From: a virus
Strand: one strand, 5' to 3'
IMG/VR virus record: IMGVR_UViG_3300025767_000110
Coordinates: 1 to 25,924 of that record
Length of the DNA: 25,924 nt
The position numbers were made by a program, and so were the translations under genes. Shown piece by piece: positions 15,493-23,711 of this stretch. Position 1 is the first letter of the stretch. Every line of letters begins with the position of its first letter. Below the pieces are notes generated by a model. That model was not told where the DNA came from. It did not search any database and saw nothing but the letters and a program-made list of their open reading frames with translations.

Positions 15493-17283
15493 CTATCTCC
15501 ACGAATTAGCAAAGCCCTTGTTTTTTGGCCTTCGATGCAAAACTTTATGCTCTTTCTTAAATTCTTCTTTTGGTTCTGGCTTAGCTTTTAAATGTTCAGT
15601 TTGTCGGGAAGCCATCACGTTTATGTTTGTGTTTAAAATTGCGGATGCTGCCAAAGCGTAAACCCTGCAATCAAGCGCCTCGTTCCTTGCCCTAGTTTTG
15701 CGCCATTCGCGTTTTTTAAAACCTTTATGATACCGAGTGACAATTTGCTCAGCTGTCAACATCATAAAATATTCGTCGTCGCGGTCAAATGGGAAGTGAC
15801 AATAACCCGGCCCCTCTTCCTGAATTCGCAAACGAGAATAAACTATTTCTTTAGCAGTATCAACGCCGACCGGGAATAACTTGCATTTTGCAATATTGTT
15901 GGTGCTTGGCCGACCAACCATCGGTCTGCCCTCGCCTCCGACACCTTTGATGGCAAAAACCCTGCGACCAAACCTCGGCTTGCAAAAATTGTAAACTGCT
16001 TGAGTGTGATGGCCACCACTATCAATGCAAACAGATTGAATTGACAATTCCAAACCATCTTCGCGCTCATATGTTGCAGCCATAGCTTCTTCCAGGTCAG
16101 CCCAAAGTTGCGGCCCGGATGGGTCGCCATAGATTTCTTGATATTTTAATGACCACGTTTCTTGGTCGCGTCCTATCCCGAGCGTTTCAATAGCAATCCT
16201 ATCATCTTGCAAATCGACGCCCATGGTAATCATTACAACGCCATCTGGCGTTTTATCGCCCCAATCTTCTTTTCTGCCAGCAATGTCGTCTTCGCTAATT
16301 TTTTCACCTTGCTCAATAAAAGTTTCCCCTAAATAAGTATTAACCCAAACGCGCAGCGTCTCCGGCAGCTTCTTTGCTTCCAAAAAATCACGAACTGCGC
16401 TTTCTAGCGGTGTCCATGGTGAACATAAACCTGATAGCCGGAACCCCGCCTTCCCGGCGAATGGTTCGGTGGCTAACCATTCTCCCCTGCGTATTGCTCG
16501 ATAACGAGCCGCATCATCCCATAATGTCCCGCATTCTTCGCACGCATAGTGAGCTGTTTCAGGTTTATCTGGCTCCCAATGCACATTTGACCACCGCATA
16601 ATTTGACCATGCGAACAATCAGGACATGGCACATGATACTCTCTTTTGTCTGTAGTTTCAAACAATGCTTCAATTCTGCTTGAACCTGTAATTGTTGGAG
16701 TGCTGACCATTACAAACTTGCGGTTCCAAAATGTTGACGCGCGTTTTTTTGCCAAATCAATTGGGTCGCCCTCGGAAGTGACTTGATAGCGGTCAACCTC
16801 ATCAAACAGAACTAAACGAATTGGCCGGCTTGCAAGCCCAGCAGAACTATTTGAACCAACTAGCGTCAAATGACCACCGTCAAATGCCTTGTGGTATGTT
16901 GTGTTGTTAGCGTCTCGGCTGCGGGCATCTTTAACTTTGTTTTTTAAATTTGGCGTATCGCGCAACATTGGCGCAATTCTGTCTTTGCTAAAGGTTGCAG
17001 CCATATCAAGTGTCGGCTGCACGCACAAAATGGGAGCCGGGTCTAAATCAATATGATAACCAATTAAATTCAACAGGATTTCGGTCTTGCCAACCTGTGC
17101 CGACGACATAACGACAACTGTATCAGTCTTTTCGTCTGACAACGCATCCATGATGCCGCGTTGGTACTCGGCTCGTTCTGTTGACCATTGGCCAGCTTCG
17201 GCGCTTGCTTCCGGTGAAAGACGTCTTTCGGCGTCAGCCCAATCACTAACCTTTAGATTTGGCGGTGGTGCTAATAACTTCAT
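15493..17283 (-). CDS. terL: Terminase large subunit, GpA family
   Basis: A 596-aa packaging motor. The N-terminal ATPase has a Walker A-like MSSAQVGKTE (Lys66), QPTLDMAATFSKDRI, and Walker B RLVLFDEVD (Asp160-Glu161). A zinc-ribbon insert follows (CPDCSHGQ, CEECG). The C-terminal nuclease carries TMGVDLQDDRI and a late Asp in EALDCRVYALAA. This is the lambda gpA lineage, associated with cos packaging, though a cos site cannot be identified here. Start: ATG at 17283, with GGTGG ten bases before; it overlaps the small subunit by 38 bases. Longer starts at 17301 and 17370 remain possible. Confidence 0.92.
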   Translation of the reverse strand: MKLLAPPPNLKVSDWADAERRLSPEASAEAGQWSTERAEYQRGIMDALSDEKTDTVVVMSSAQVGKTEILLNLIGYHIDLDPAPILCVQPTLDMAATFSKDRIAPMLRDTPNLKNKVKDARSRDANNTTYHKAFDGGHLTLVGSNSSAGLASRPIRLVLFDEVDRYQVTSEGDPIDLAKKRASTFWNRKFVMVSTPTITGSSRIEALFETTDKREYHVPCPDCSHGQIMRWSNVHWEPDKPETAHYACEECGTLWDDAARYRAIRRGEWLATEPFAGKAGFRLSGLCSPWTPLESAVRDFLEAKKLPETLRVWVNTYLGETFIEQGEKISEDDIAGRKEDWGDKTPDGVVMITMGVDLQDDRIAIETLGIGRDQETWSLKYQEIYGDPSGPQLWADLEEAMAATYEREDGLELSIQSVCIDSGGHHTQAVYNFCKPRFGRRVFAIKGVGGEGRPMVGRPSTNNIAKCKLFPVGVDTAKEIVYSRLRIQEEGPGYCHFPFDRDDEYFMMLTAEQIVTRYHKGFKKREWRKTRARNEALDCRVYALAASAILNTNINVMASRQTEHLKAKPEPKEEFKKEHKVLHRRPKNKGFANSWR

Positions 17284-17887
17284 TGTTTGCTGAGCCACCA
17301 TCGTCAACGCTTGACCGGACAGGATTAGCGGTTTTGACTTCAATTGCTGCAAGTTCTGAAAGCCCTTCATTAATTTGCTCCTTCAAGATGTTTTTGGCGT
17401 CAGCGACGTCATTTGCTGCAAAAACCGACGCTGCCACCTTTGTCGGTATTGATAGCATTTTTGCACGCATATTAGAAACCATAGCTTCCCAAGCGTCTGC
17501 GACATCATTTGCCGGAATTAGCACATTTGCCATTTGGTCTTTTTCCATTTCGGCCATGTCAGCTTTGGCTTTTGTCAGCCTAGTTCGCTGCACCGCATAG
17601 TCGTCCGCACCGACGTCGCTGTTGACTGCTTTTTCGCGTAAAAATTTAACATACGCCTGGATGGTCGGGATTAATTCATAGCGGCCACGCTCGCTTTTTT
17701 GCAATGTGCCGTCTGCTACTAGCTGATTTATTCGGCGCTCAGTTAAATCGAGCGCTTTGGCTATAGTTTTGGCAGGAACGACTGTATTTGCTTCAATTGT
17801 CATTTGGTAAGGAAATCCTTTTAAAAAATTTTCTGTCGCTAGTTTTTTATCGCGCTGGGGAGTTACCCGCAATAATAAGGCTGTCAT
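17246..17887 (-). CDS. terS: Terminase small subunit, Nu1-like
   Basis: A 213-aa protein with a winged-helix module VVPAKTIAKALDLTERRINQ followed by LVADGTLQKSERGRYELIPT, the DNA-binding region of Nu1-type small terminases. A long helical region (TRLTKAKADMAEMEKDQMAN) follows, for assembly and contact with the large subunit. It would recognise the packaging site. Two starts compete: ATG 17887, with AAAGG five bases upstream and 12 bases after the previous stop, and ATG 17803, which begins MTIEANTVVPAK as homologs do and has AAGGA 12 bases before. The extra 28 residues look unlike a conserved domain, so the shorter form may be real. Confidence 0.85.
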   Translation of the reverse strand: MTALLLRVTPQRDKKLATENFLKGFPYQMTIEANTVVPAKTIAKALDLTERRINQLVADGTLQKSERGRYELIPTIQAYVKFLREKAVNSDVGADDYAVQRTRLTKAKADMAEMEKDQMANVLIPANDVADAWEAMVSNMRAKMLSIPTKVAASVFAANDVADAKNILKEQINEGLSELAAIEVKTANPVRSSVDDGGSANNEVISTTAKSKG

Positions 17888-17899
17888 AGTACCTTTTGT

Positions 17900-18508
17900 T
17901 TACTTGGCGGTCATTTTAGCTAATTTAAAATACTTTTTAAAATTAATATTGAACATTTTTTGCGCAACTTTCCGCCCATCTTCATAGAATGGGAATGTTG
18001 GCTTGATTTTTACGCTTGGTTCAAACAGATATAAAACCTTTAGCGGGTAACGTTTCTTTGTTCGCCGTTGCAATATGACGTCCTGCCCGTTGGGCAGGGT
18101 TTGTCTAAACGATTTATTGCCTGGATTAATTAAAGCCTTTGGCCTTTTGCCTTTAGGTATGCCCCTTGCGCCCCTCTTAATTTGGTCGGTCGGAATAGCC
18201 AGGTTGTTACCTTTGGGCTTCTTAGTGCCACCGCTTTCTTGCATTGCCATGTAATCACGGCCAAGGCTGTCATAAACACGAGCCACGAGCTTTCGCTTGG
18301 TAGACCTGTCAACTTTAAACATAAGCTTTGCAAACTTTTTGTTTCTTACTGTAAACGAACGCGGATAAGTTCCCGTCAAAATCTGTTCACGAACGTCCTT
18401 TGCTGTTTCGTTCAAAGCCCTAGATGTTGCATATGGTATTTGGCTTTTGCCAATTAAGTCTATGGCCTTGGTGAATTTGCTTATGTTTGTTTTCATTGAA
18501 ATCTGCAT
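17900..18508 (-). CDS. Tail-completion / minor tail protein Z-like protein
   Basis: About 202 aa from ATG 18508, which overlaps the preceding TGA by one base (TGATG). It is basic, with the N-terminal pattern SQIPYATSRALNETAKDVRE and TGTYPRSFTVRNKKFAK, then a Gly/Lys-rich middle (QIKRGARGIPKGKRPKALIN) and PFYEDGRKVAQKMFN near the end. This architecture resembles the phage gpZ/virion-morphogenesis proteins that finish the tail at the head-proximal end. It lies upstream of the terminase rather than in the tail block, which is unusual. Assignment rests on motif look and size. Confidence 0.55.
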   Translation of the reverse strand: MQISMKTNISKFTKAIDLIGKSQIPYATSRALNETAKDVREQILTGTYPRSFTVRNKKFAKLMFKVDRSTKRKLVARVYDSLGRDYMAMQESGGTKKPKGNNLAIPTDQIKRGARGIPKGKRPKALINPGNKSFRQTLPNGQDVILQRRTKKRYPLKVLYLFEPSVKIKPTFPFYEDGRKVAQKMFNINFKKYFKLAKMTAK

Positions 18509-18717
18509 CACACATCCTCATCCGGTCTAAATACAATCATAAAGTCATCTTCTTCGTCTTTAAATTCAAACAATACCGAGTTGCACGACCCGCAAACAAT
18601 CTCCTGACTGTCTTCATAAACCCGGCCTTTAGTGTGCTGACCGCAAAAGTCACACTCAATAAAATCTTTATAAAACCGTACAAACTTCATGCTTGGAAAA
18701 TTAACTAAATCACCCAT
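18508..18717 (-). CDS. Zinc-ribbon protein (69 aa)
   Basis: A short protein with two CxxC knuckles, Cys22/Cys25 (ECDFCGQ) and Cys42/Cys45 (VCGSCNS), spaced for one zinc ion. An acidic tail FKDEEDDFMIVFRPDEDV follows. AAAGGAGATTGTT precedes the ATG, an excellent ribosome-binding site. It sits between replication and packaging genes. Such proteins may bind nucleic acid or host RNA polymerase; a role in switching to late genes is conceivable but not shown by the sequence. Confidence 0.7.
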   Translation of the reverse strand: MGDLVNFPSMKFVRFYKDFIECDFCGQHTKGRVYEDSQEIVCGSCNSVLFEFKDEEDDFMIVFRPDEDV

Positions 18718-18728
18718 AACAATCTCCT

Positions 18729-19310
18729 TTAAAATGGAACGCTGTCGTCAAACATATCATCGCCTTCGAGCCTGATAATCTCTGCACCAGGGAACAACTT
18801 CTTTGCCTCTTGTGCATCAAAACTTTGACGCCAACTGCGAACAATGCGTGCAATCTCTGTGACAGTATACACGGGCAAATCTGTTTCTGCCAATGTGGCA
18901 TCAATATTATCTTTGCATATTACAATGTTAAACTCTTTCAGACCCTGTTCAGCTGGAGCATTGGCGTGCCATATCTCTGATGGGGTTGGTTTATGACCTA
19001 AAGACTGAGCTTCATTTTGCAGCGCTCTCCATCCACGCTCCATAGTTTCAGCTCGTTTAATAACCAATTGCACATTCTGGTCGTGAATTGCCACATCAAG
19101 TTTTGCACGCGCTGCTTCAAACTTTGCGCCGGTCGATGGGCTTACCAATGTCTCAAGTTTTCCTTTTCCCCATCGCAATTCCATGTCGCTGGCAATAGCA
19201 TCAAGACGCTTCAACGCACCATTTATCTGGTCGTATTCATAAGATGCCAGCGGCACATAATCTTTTTTAGTCATATAATCTAAATCATATCTGCTTTTTC
19301 TTTCAGTCAT
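18729..19310 (-). CDS. Conserved phage protein with SSB-like acidic C-terminal tip (193 aa)
   Basis: A largely helical protein (ASYEYDQINGALKRLDAIAS, FEAARAKLDVAIHDQNVQLV) whose last residues are DDMFDDSVPF. This matches the acidic, Pro-Phe-ended tip of bacterial SSB proteins that docks replication and repair enzymes. I see no OB-fold pattern, so it is probably not itself an SSB. It might be a replication accessory that uses the same docking sites. It follows the nuclease gene and precedes the zinc-ribbon gene. Confidence 0.6.
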   Translation of the reverse strand: MTERKSRYDLDYMTKKDYVPLASYEYDQINGALKRLDAIASDMELRWGKGKLETLVSPSTGAKFEAARAKLDVAIHDQNVQLVIKRAETMERGWRALQNEAQSLGHKPTPSEIWHANAPAEQGLKEFNIVICKDNIDATLAETDLPVYTVTEIARIVRSWRQSFDAQEAKKLFPGAEIIRLEGDDMFDDSVPF

Positions 19311-19328
19311 CGTCTGCTCCTATAAACT

Positions 19329-19712
19329 TTATATGTTTTGCTCCAAAAACTTGTCACACGCTTGCTTTACTGTCATTCCAATCAAATTCTTGTCCGTTGC
19401 ACCAACAACTATAGCATTGCCAGCATCAATATCTTGGTCGGTTGGTGCTTCGTGTTCCGCCACAATTATTACCACCTTTTTGCCAGCTGCTGTCAGCCCT
19501 TCATATATTGCCTTTAAAAAACGTCTTTGACCCTCTGGCATCGGGACGCCCTTAAACTTTAATTCGCCAAATATAAACAACTGACCTTTTACGTCATAAG
19601 CAAAGTCAATATCGGTCGGCGTATAACCATTCAATTGCAGGTTAGTGAAATCCTTTACCTGTTCCATGCGCTTGCGATATTTAATTGCGCCATTTAAATT
19701 CAATATACTCAC
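19329..19712 (-). CDS. PD-(D/E)XK-like nuclease (127 aa)
   Basis: Short nuclease-like protein. Asp34/Asp36 in YTPTDIDFAYD, then the strand FIFGELKFKG with Glu50-Leu-Lys52 (ExK), and a helix EGQRRFLKAIYEGL: the core of a PD-(D/E)XK domain. KKVVIIVAEHEAPT gives the next strand. It could process branched or damaged DNA during replication; the partner is unknown. The only start near the 5' end is GTG at 19712, inside the inverted-repeat cluster and with weak ribosome-binding potential, so its translation may be tied to whatever binds there. An internal ATG at residue 16 is an alternative. Confidence 0.65.
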   Translation of the reverse strand: MSILNLNGAIKYRKRMEQVKDFTNLQLNGYTPTDIDFAYDVKGQLFIFGELKFKGVPMPEGQRRFLKAIYEGLTAAGKKVVIIVAEHEAPTDQDIDAGNAIVVGATDKNLIGMTVKQACDKFLEQNI

Positions 19713-19826
19713 ATCACACCCGCATCATCACATCACAACCCCTATTATATAGGGGGTTGTGATGTTTGTGATGTTTTGCCATTTGTTGTGATTTCTTTGT
19801 GATTTCTTGTGACTTGTTGTGATTTT
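19713..19826. repeat. Intergenic iteron cluster with GC-rich dyad, candidate replication origin
   Basis: On the plus strand TTGTGAT begins at 19757, 19766, 19786 and 19797, then TTGTGAC at 19807 and TTGTGAT at 19817, i.e. near one helical turn apart with one position missing near 19776. To the left, inverted copies occur at 19713 (ATCACAC), 19727 (ATCACAT) and 19732 (ATCACAA). Between the two orientations a dyad ATCACAACCCC-TATTATATA-GGGGGTTGTGAT (19732-19763, one bulged G) encloses an AT-rich centre. Three more copies lie inside the helicase gene at 19895, 19904 and 19930. Phased direct repeats next to a primase-helicase gene are the usual form of an initiator-bound origin; an operator is the alternative. 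Confidence 0.65.
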
Positions 19827-21689
19827 TTACCATCGTTCATTCACCAACCCATTGTTATAAGTAAACAAAGCGCCTTCTCCTGTTGACCAATCTTTTGTGA
19901 CCCTTGTGACCTGCGTCCCGTGAAGCGGCTTGTGATTTTGCTCTTGATATTTGGCCTTCAAAACAGCTTTAAAAACGTCCTCCGGAACACCAAAATCGTC
20001 GCCTTTGGTCTCTGTCAAATTGGTGTCTTTTAAGCATTCGCGCAACACTTCTAACGCAAATAATTTAACTTCGCTTTGCACGCCTTTGCCACGCGGTTGC
20101 GCTCGGTCTGTAACATCGAGCACGATACTTGTGCGCTCCGAGCCTATTACGCCGCTAACAAATGACACCTCACGAGCTTGCAAATATATCGGCTCGCACT
20201 CTTCGACGTCTTTTTGCTTGTCTACGCGGACGCATACTTGATTTGTGCCAGTCTCGCGTTTTATAGAAATAGCCGTATCAACTGCACCCATTAAAGCGCT
20301 AGAACCGCGAATGTCGCCGCTTTTTCCAGTATGGTGTACGACAACAACGGTGCAATCATATCGCTCCCGGATAAGGTCTAGGTTCCTGATAAATGTACCC
20401 ATGTCGGTTGCGCTGTTTTCATCTGCACCACCGGCAAAGCTCCTGGCCAATGTGTCAACGATAATTAGACTTGGCGCCTCTCCCATCGCGTCAATTGCCT
20501 CAACCAGCAAACGAATATCGTCAGATTGGTCAAGTGCCATGCTTAATGGCTGTGTAACCGTGTAAAATGGCGCATCTGCGTCAGATAAAACCCTGTCTTT
20601 ATGCCACGCAGCCGCCCGAACTGATATGCCTGATTGACCTTCCATGGCCAAATATAAACAACGCCCGGCAACTGTCGGCCGTCCATTCCAATCGCTGCCA
20701 TGCGCAACTGATAAAGCCCAATCCAAAACCAGAAACGACTTATAAGACGCGGGAGCGCCAAAGACTACCGCCAGAGACTTATCAATGATATAATCGCCAA
20801 CCAAAAAACTTGGTGGTGGTGTTTTTCTTAACTCATCAAGCGTTTTGATTTTGATTTGACGGTCAAAACTACTAGCGGATTTTGGTTCAATGGCCTCTTT
20901 AGGTGGCGGTGTGTTAAGCCCGGCTCCGCTTTCTTTTCGTGCCTTATTTAACGTGCTTGTAACCTTTTTCTTAAACTCATCAATTCCACGTCCCTCTGCG
21001 TTTAAATCGTCGCCTCGGCTTCTTACCTTTTTCTCATAAACCGGGTAAACATTAACAACCATCCACTCCAGCGTCGGATATGTGCCATTATCGCGGTAAT
21101 AATTGGCAATCGCAGCATAAACCATTCGAGCCATAAATTTTTCACGGCCATCAACAATGTTGCCCCACATATCCAAATCAGAACCATCATTAGGACTAGA
21201 TATGCTGCTGACCATATGACCAACGGCCGAACCCAATGCGTCAGGAAATGTGCCAAAATCTTCATCATTAACCCACCTATAACCAATGCTTTCCGGCCAT
21301 ATTACATAACCACCATCACCTCGGACATCGACACAACCGTCAATGCCAGCACGATTTCGGATACCATCAACGTGCTGATAGTAATAATGCCAGCCGCCAG
21401 ACTGTGTCTCGGCGACCTTAGTGACGCCCAAAAGTTCTTTGTTTGCATCGACCCATTCCTTGCCCTTTTTGCCATCGCGCACATCTATATCAATAACCGA
21501 CAAGCCTGACAATTCACCCGTCGGCACGCCGATTAAAGCTGCACCATGTACGCTAAAAAGCCGTTCAATTTCTGCCGGGTCTTGTGTCGCCGCTTTAAAG
21601 CCGCCAGAACAAACCGGGCGCTTGCGGACGTCGCATGGAAACACCGGATATTCTTCGGCGACTTCCAATGCTTTATTTAATAAATCCAT
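19827..21689 (-). CDS. Primase-polymerase / RepA-like helicase, bifunctional
   Basis: A 620-aa fusion of two replication enzymes. Residues 1-155 form a bifunctional primase/polymerase domain: GLSVIDIDVRDGKKG holds the catalytic Asp67/Asp69, and QSGGWHYYY (His101) is the second motif. After a linker with a PPP stretch, residues about 280-500 form a RecA-fold helicase: Walker A GAPASYKS (Lys317), Walker B SLIIVDTLAR (Asp412) and VVVVHHTGKSGDIRGSSAL. It would prime and unwind the phage genome. Start at ATG 21689: GGGAG seven bases upstream and the N-terminus MDLLNKALEVAEEYPVFPCD fits the family; the frame open to 21764 has no such support. The repeat cluster starts right after its stop. Confidence 0.88.
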   Translation of the reverse strand: MDLLNKALEVAEEYPVFPCDVRKRPVCSGGFKAATQDPAEIERLFSVHGAALIGVPTGELSGLSVIDIDVRDGKKGKEWVDANKELLGVTKVAETQSGGWHYYYQHVDGIRNRAGIDGCVDVRGDGGYVIWPESIGYRWVNDEDFGTFPDALGSAVGHMVSSISSPNDGSDLDMWGNIVDGREKFMARMVYAAIANYYRDNGTYPTLEWMVVNVYPVYEKKVRSRGDDLNAEGRGIDEFKKKVTSTLNKARKESGAGLNTPPPKEAIEPKSASSFDRQIKIKTLDELRKTPPPSFLVGDYIIDKSLAVVFGAPASYKSFLVLDWALSVAHGSDWNGRPTVAGRCLYLAMEGQSGISVRAAAWHKDRVLSDADAPFYTVTQPLSMALDQSDDIRLLVEAIDAMGEAPSLIIVDTLARSFAGGADENSATDMGTFIRNLDLIRERYDCTVVVVHHTGKSGDIRGSSALMGAVDTAISIKRETGTNQVCVRVDKQKDVEECEPIYLQAREVSFVSGVIGSERTSIVLDVTDRAQPRGKGVQSEVKLFALEVLRECLKDTNLTETKGDDFGVPEDVFKAVLKAKYQEQNHKPLHGTQVTRVTKDWSTGEGALFTYNNGLVNERW

Positions 21690-21775
21690 AAAAATGCTCC
21701 CACATTTTTCTCCCTCATAAAAGTTGTGTCGGCGGGACTGAGGGAGCATAACCCGCCGACACATTCTTTAGCTGT

Positions 21776-22354
21776 TTAGATGGGGAATTCGTCATCCTCA
21801 ACAGCATCAGAAACTGGCGTTGCTAAATCGGAGGAAGTTGCAAGGCCATTGCCCTGATATTCTACCAATTCAGCCGGTGCGTCAATCATTTTGACAATTC
21901 TGAAGTTCGGCACGTTTGAGCTGCCGGCTCCCATTTTTGTTGGTGTCGCGCCTGTAAATTCTACAACTGCAACTTGACCAGGTGCTTTTTCTACGCGCTC
22001 ATATTCAGCCCATAGAGCTTCCAAGCCAACACGCTCACCAGCTCCGCAACCCGAATATTCCACCATTGGGGTTTCTTCGCCAAATGTTTTCGGGCTATAC
22101 AAAACGACTTTAAAGCCGCGTTTGTGGTCGTCTGATGGCTTTGTTGCCATTTGACCTAGCTCAACATCCATTTGCCAATCCGGTGCAACGCCACGCTCTA
22201 GCTTTGCCCAACCAGTTTTAATATTAGCCAAATCCCAAATCGCTTGCTTCAGCTCGACATCGTTTTCTTTCGTTGCCCAACGTCCTAAGCTAGCCTTATA
22301 AGCCAGATAAGGTAAATAATCTTTGTTTGCATTCGTGTTCGATAAATTTAACAT
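21776..22354 (-). CDS. Putative single-strand DNA-binding protein with SSB-like tail (192 aa)
   Basis: A 192-aa protein: an N-terminal half with Trp/Tyr-rich strands (NIKTGWAKLERGVAPDWQMD, GFKVVLYSPKTFGEETPMVE), a GQVAVVEFTGATPTKMG strand-turn-strand and a disordered linker ending VEDDEFPI. The acidic hydrophobic-ended tip mimics the SSB C-terminal docking motif. Being placed between a recombination-type nuclease and the primase-helicase, it is a fair candidate for the phage's ssDNA-binding or annealing protein. No strict OB-fold signature is visible. AGGAAA precedes the ATG. Confidence 0.65.
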   Translation of the reverse strand: MLNLSNTNANKDYLPYLAYKASLGRWATKENDVELKQAIWDLANIKTGWAKLERGVAPDWQMDVELGQMATKPSDDHKRGFKVVLYSPKTFGEETPMVEYSGCGAGERVGLEALWAEYERVEKAPGQVAVVEFTGATPTKMGAGSSNVPNFRIVKMIDAPAELVEYQGNGLATSSDLATPVSDAVEDDEFPI

Positions 22355-22387
22355 TTTAACATTTTCCTATTTTAAAAAGGCCACCAT

Positions 22388-23155
22388 TTAAACCCCGAAA
22401 ATGCGCTTGGCCTCGGCACGCATAATCGGGTCACTCCAGTAAAAACTGGAATAGCTTGGCGCAAAGATGTCGGCAAGCTCCTTGCTATCGTTAGTCAACG
22501 ACAACAAGCGCTCCATTTTCTTTGCGGAAATTCTAAAGTCTTCGACCAGCTCAATGCTTTCGACCGGGTCGATTTCGTATGCCGCCCACTTTTTTGGAGT
22601 GACATAACAAAACATGATTTTGTGATTTGGCCTCATAGCCTGATATAAAGCACCTTGGCGCTTGTGATTGTCGCTGATTTTACTTGGCAACTTTATTGTT
22701 GTCTTTAAATCCACCGACAACATCGGGTCGCCTTGAAATTCAAAATCATCATATCCAACAATCTCAACCGGCACATCTTCTAAATTTAATGTCAGTTTAT
22801 TTTGGCTCGATACGCATTTGCCAAACCCCGCAAAAGCATCAATGGCTTGCTCCATCCAACCTGGAATCGCCTTCAACGCGGCTTCTCTGGCGTCGGTCTT
22901 TGGCATCAGGGCAGTCTCACGCATAAAATGCTTTTCTGCTGCCTCTGTGGCTTCTGCAAGACCCATAACGCCAAATTCGTCCAACAAATACTGCTCCAAA
23001 CCATGCTCAACTGCGTTTCCGCGTGCCATGTTTGGGTTGCTGCCGCCTTTGTATTTTAGCGGGTAACGCATTAACCACGCAGCTGGGTCTGTCCTGAACA
23101 TATCCATGTGTGAATATGAAAGCCGATAAATACCATGTCTGTTAAATGCGTTCAT
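22388..23155 (-). CDS. RecB/Cas4-like exonuclease, PD-(D/E)XK superfamily
   Basis: A 255-aa nuclease with the RecB-type motif order: ARGNAVEHGLE (His51), GYDDFEF (Asp136/137), SVDLKTT (Asp149-x-Lys151) and NHKRQGALYQ (Gln167/Tyr171). The enzyme would resect double-stranded ends to single strands for recombination or repair. Next to the SSB-like gene and the RusA gene, it completes a small recombination set. No accompanying helicase domain. The start at 23155 follows GAGGGACACAAA. Confidence 0.82.
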   Translation of the reverse strand: MNAFNRHGIYRLSYSHMDMFRTDPAAWLMRYPLKYKGGSNPNMARGNAVEHGLEQYLLDEFGVMGLAEATEAAEKHFMRETALMPKTDAREAALKAIPGWMEQAIDAFAGFGKCVSSQNKLTLNLEDVPVEIVGYDDFEFQGDPMLSVDLKTTIKLPSKISDNHKRQGALYQAMRPNHKIMFCYVTPKKWAAYEIDPVESIELVEDFRISAKKMERLLSLTNDSKELADIFAPSYSSFYWSDPIMRAEAKRIFGV

Positions 23156-23176
23156 TTTGTGTCCCTCAAAATTATG

Positions 23177-23539
23177 TTAGTGCGCTGCTGACCCTGAAAT
23201 CGTTATTTTGCAATCGGTAATGTCGTTCGACCACATCATTGTCACCCTATTTGCTAGACAATCGTCGGTGATAATTTCCAAATGCTGTAACACATCCATA
23301 ATGGCTTTGCCCCGGTTGTCAATATCCATGCGACGCTTGGATGGTCTACCAACTATGATTTCAACGTCAAAATTGTAATCAATTGCTGGCTTTTGCTGAC
23401 CTTCCAAAGCCTTTTCACAATCCACAATAAATTGCATATATTTCTTTGACCGATACATTCTGCGACCTGTGATGCGCCATAACGAGTTGACTGATGGCGG
23501 TATAGGCAAGCGGTAAACAAATATTTTATTAGTAGAAAT
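23177..23539 (-). CDS. rusA: Holliday junction resolvase, RusA family
   Basis: A 120-aa RusA-like resolvase. RMDIDNRGKAIMDVLQHLEI followed by ITDDCL provides the catalytic Asp73, Asp75 and Asp93/94 with Lys79, matching the DxD-x-K-x-D order of RusA. IPPSVNSLWR at the N-terminus is the conserved start of the fold. It would resolve junctions left by recombination-dependent replication before packaging. I choose ATG 23539 (11-base overlap with the HTH gene); longer starts at 23560 and 23572 exist and no ribosome-binding site decides clearly. Confidence 0.88.
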   Translation of the reverse strand: MSTNKIFVYRLPIPPSVNSLWRITGRRMYRSKKYMQFIVDCEKALEGQQKPAIDYNFDVEIIVGRPSKRRMDIDNRGKAIMDVLQHLEIITDDCLANRVTMMWSNDITDCKITISGSAAH

Positions 23540-23711
23540 CATTTGGCTGCACTTTTCCATCGCTGACATCACGAATTTTTTTCATAATTTCTTTTCTTGG
23601 TATGCGCTGACCGACCTTATACATATAGACCGCAATTCGGGTCACTCCGATTTTCTCTGCCATCTTTTCATCAGTCATCTGATGTGATTGCATAAAATTC
23701 AATAGTTTCAT
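23529..23711 (-). CDS. Cro/CI-like helix-turn-helix protein (60 aa)
   Basis: MTDEKMAEKIGVTRIAVYMY (residues about 12-31) forms a helix-turn-helix of the lambda-repressor type, with VGQRIPRKEIMKKIRDVSDG after it. There is no dimerisation or cleavage domain, so it resembles a Cro-sized regulator. It may control the early promoter or act as a small modulator. With no integrase in the genome, it is not by itself evidence of lysogeny. AAAGAAAA sits before the ATG. Confidence 0.82.
   Translation of the reverse strand: MKLLNFMQSHQMTDEKMAEKIGVTRIAVYMYKVGQRIPRKEIMKKIRDVSDGKVQPNDFY

Noticed and set aside
17805-17822. AAGGATTTCCTT inverted repeat near the small terminase as an operator or hairpin
   Set aside because: Short, with a two-base centre that cannot form a stable hairpin; likely just a ribosome-binding site next to its chance complement.
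19732-19763. GC-rich dyad read as a Rho-independent terminator
   Set aside because: Neither strand has a T-run after the stem; the flanks are TTGTGAT repeats, so it belongs to the iteron cluster.
21690-21764. 25-residue N-terminal extension of the primase-helicase
   Set aside because: The ATG at 21689 has GGGAG seven bases upstream and matches the usual start of the prim-pol domain; the extension has no such support.
23529-23711. HTH gene as evidence of a temperate phage with a CI repressor
   Set aside because: Only 60 aa, no oligomerisation or cleavage domain, and no integrase, excisionase or attachment site is visible.
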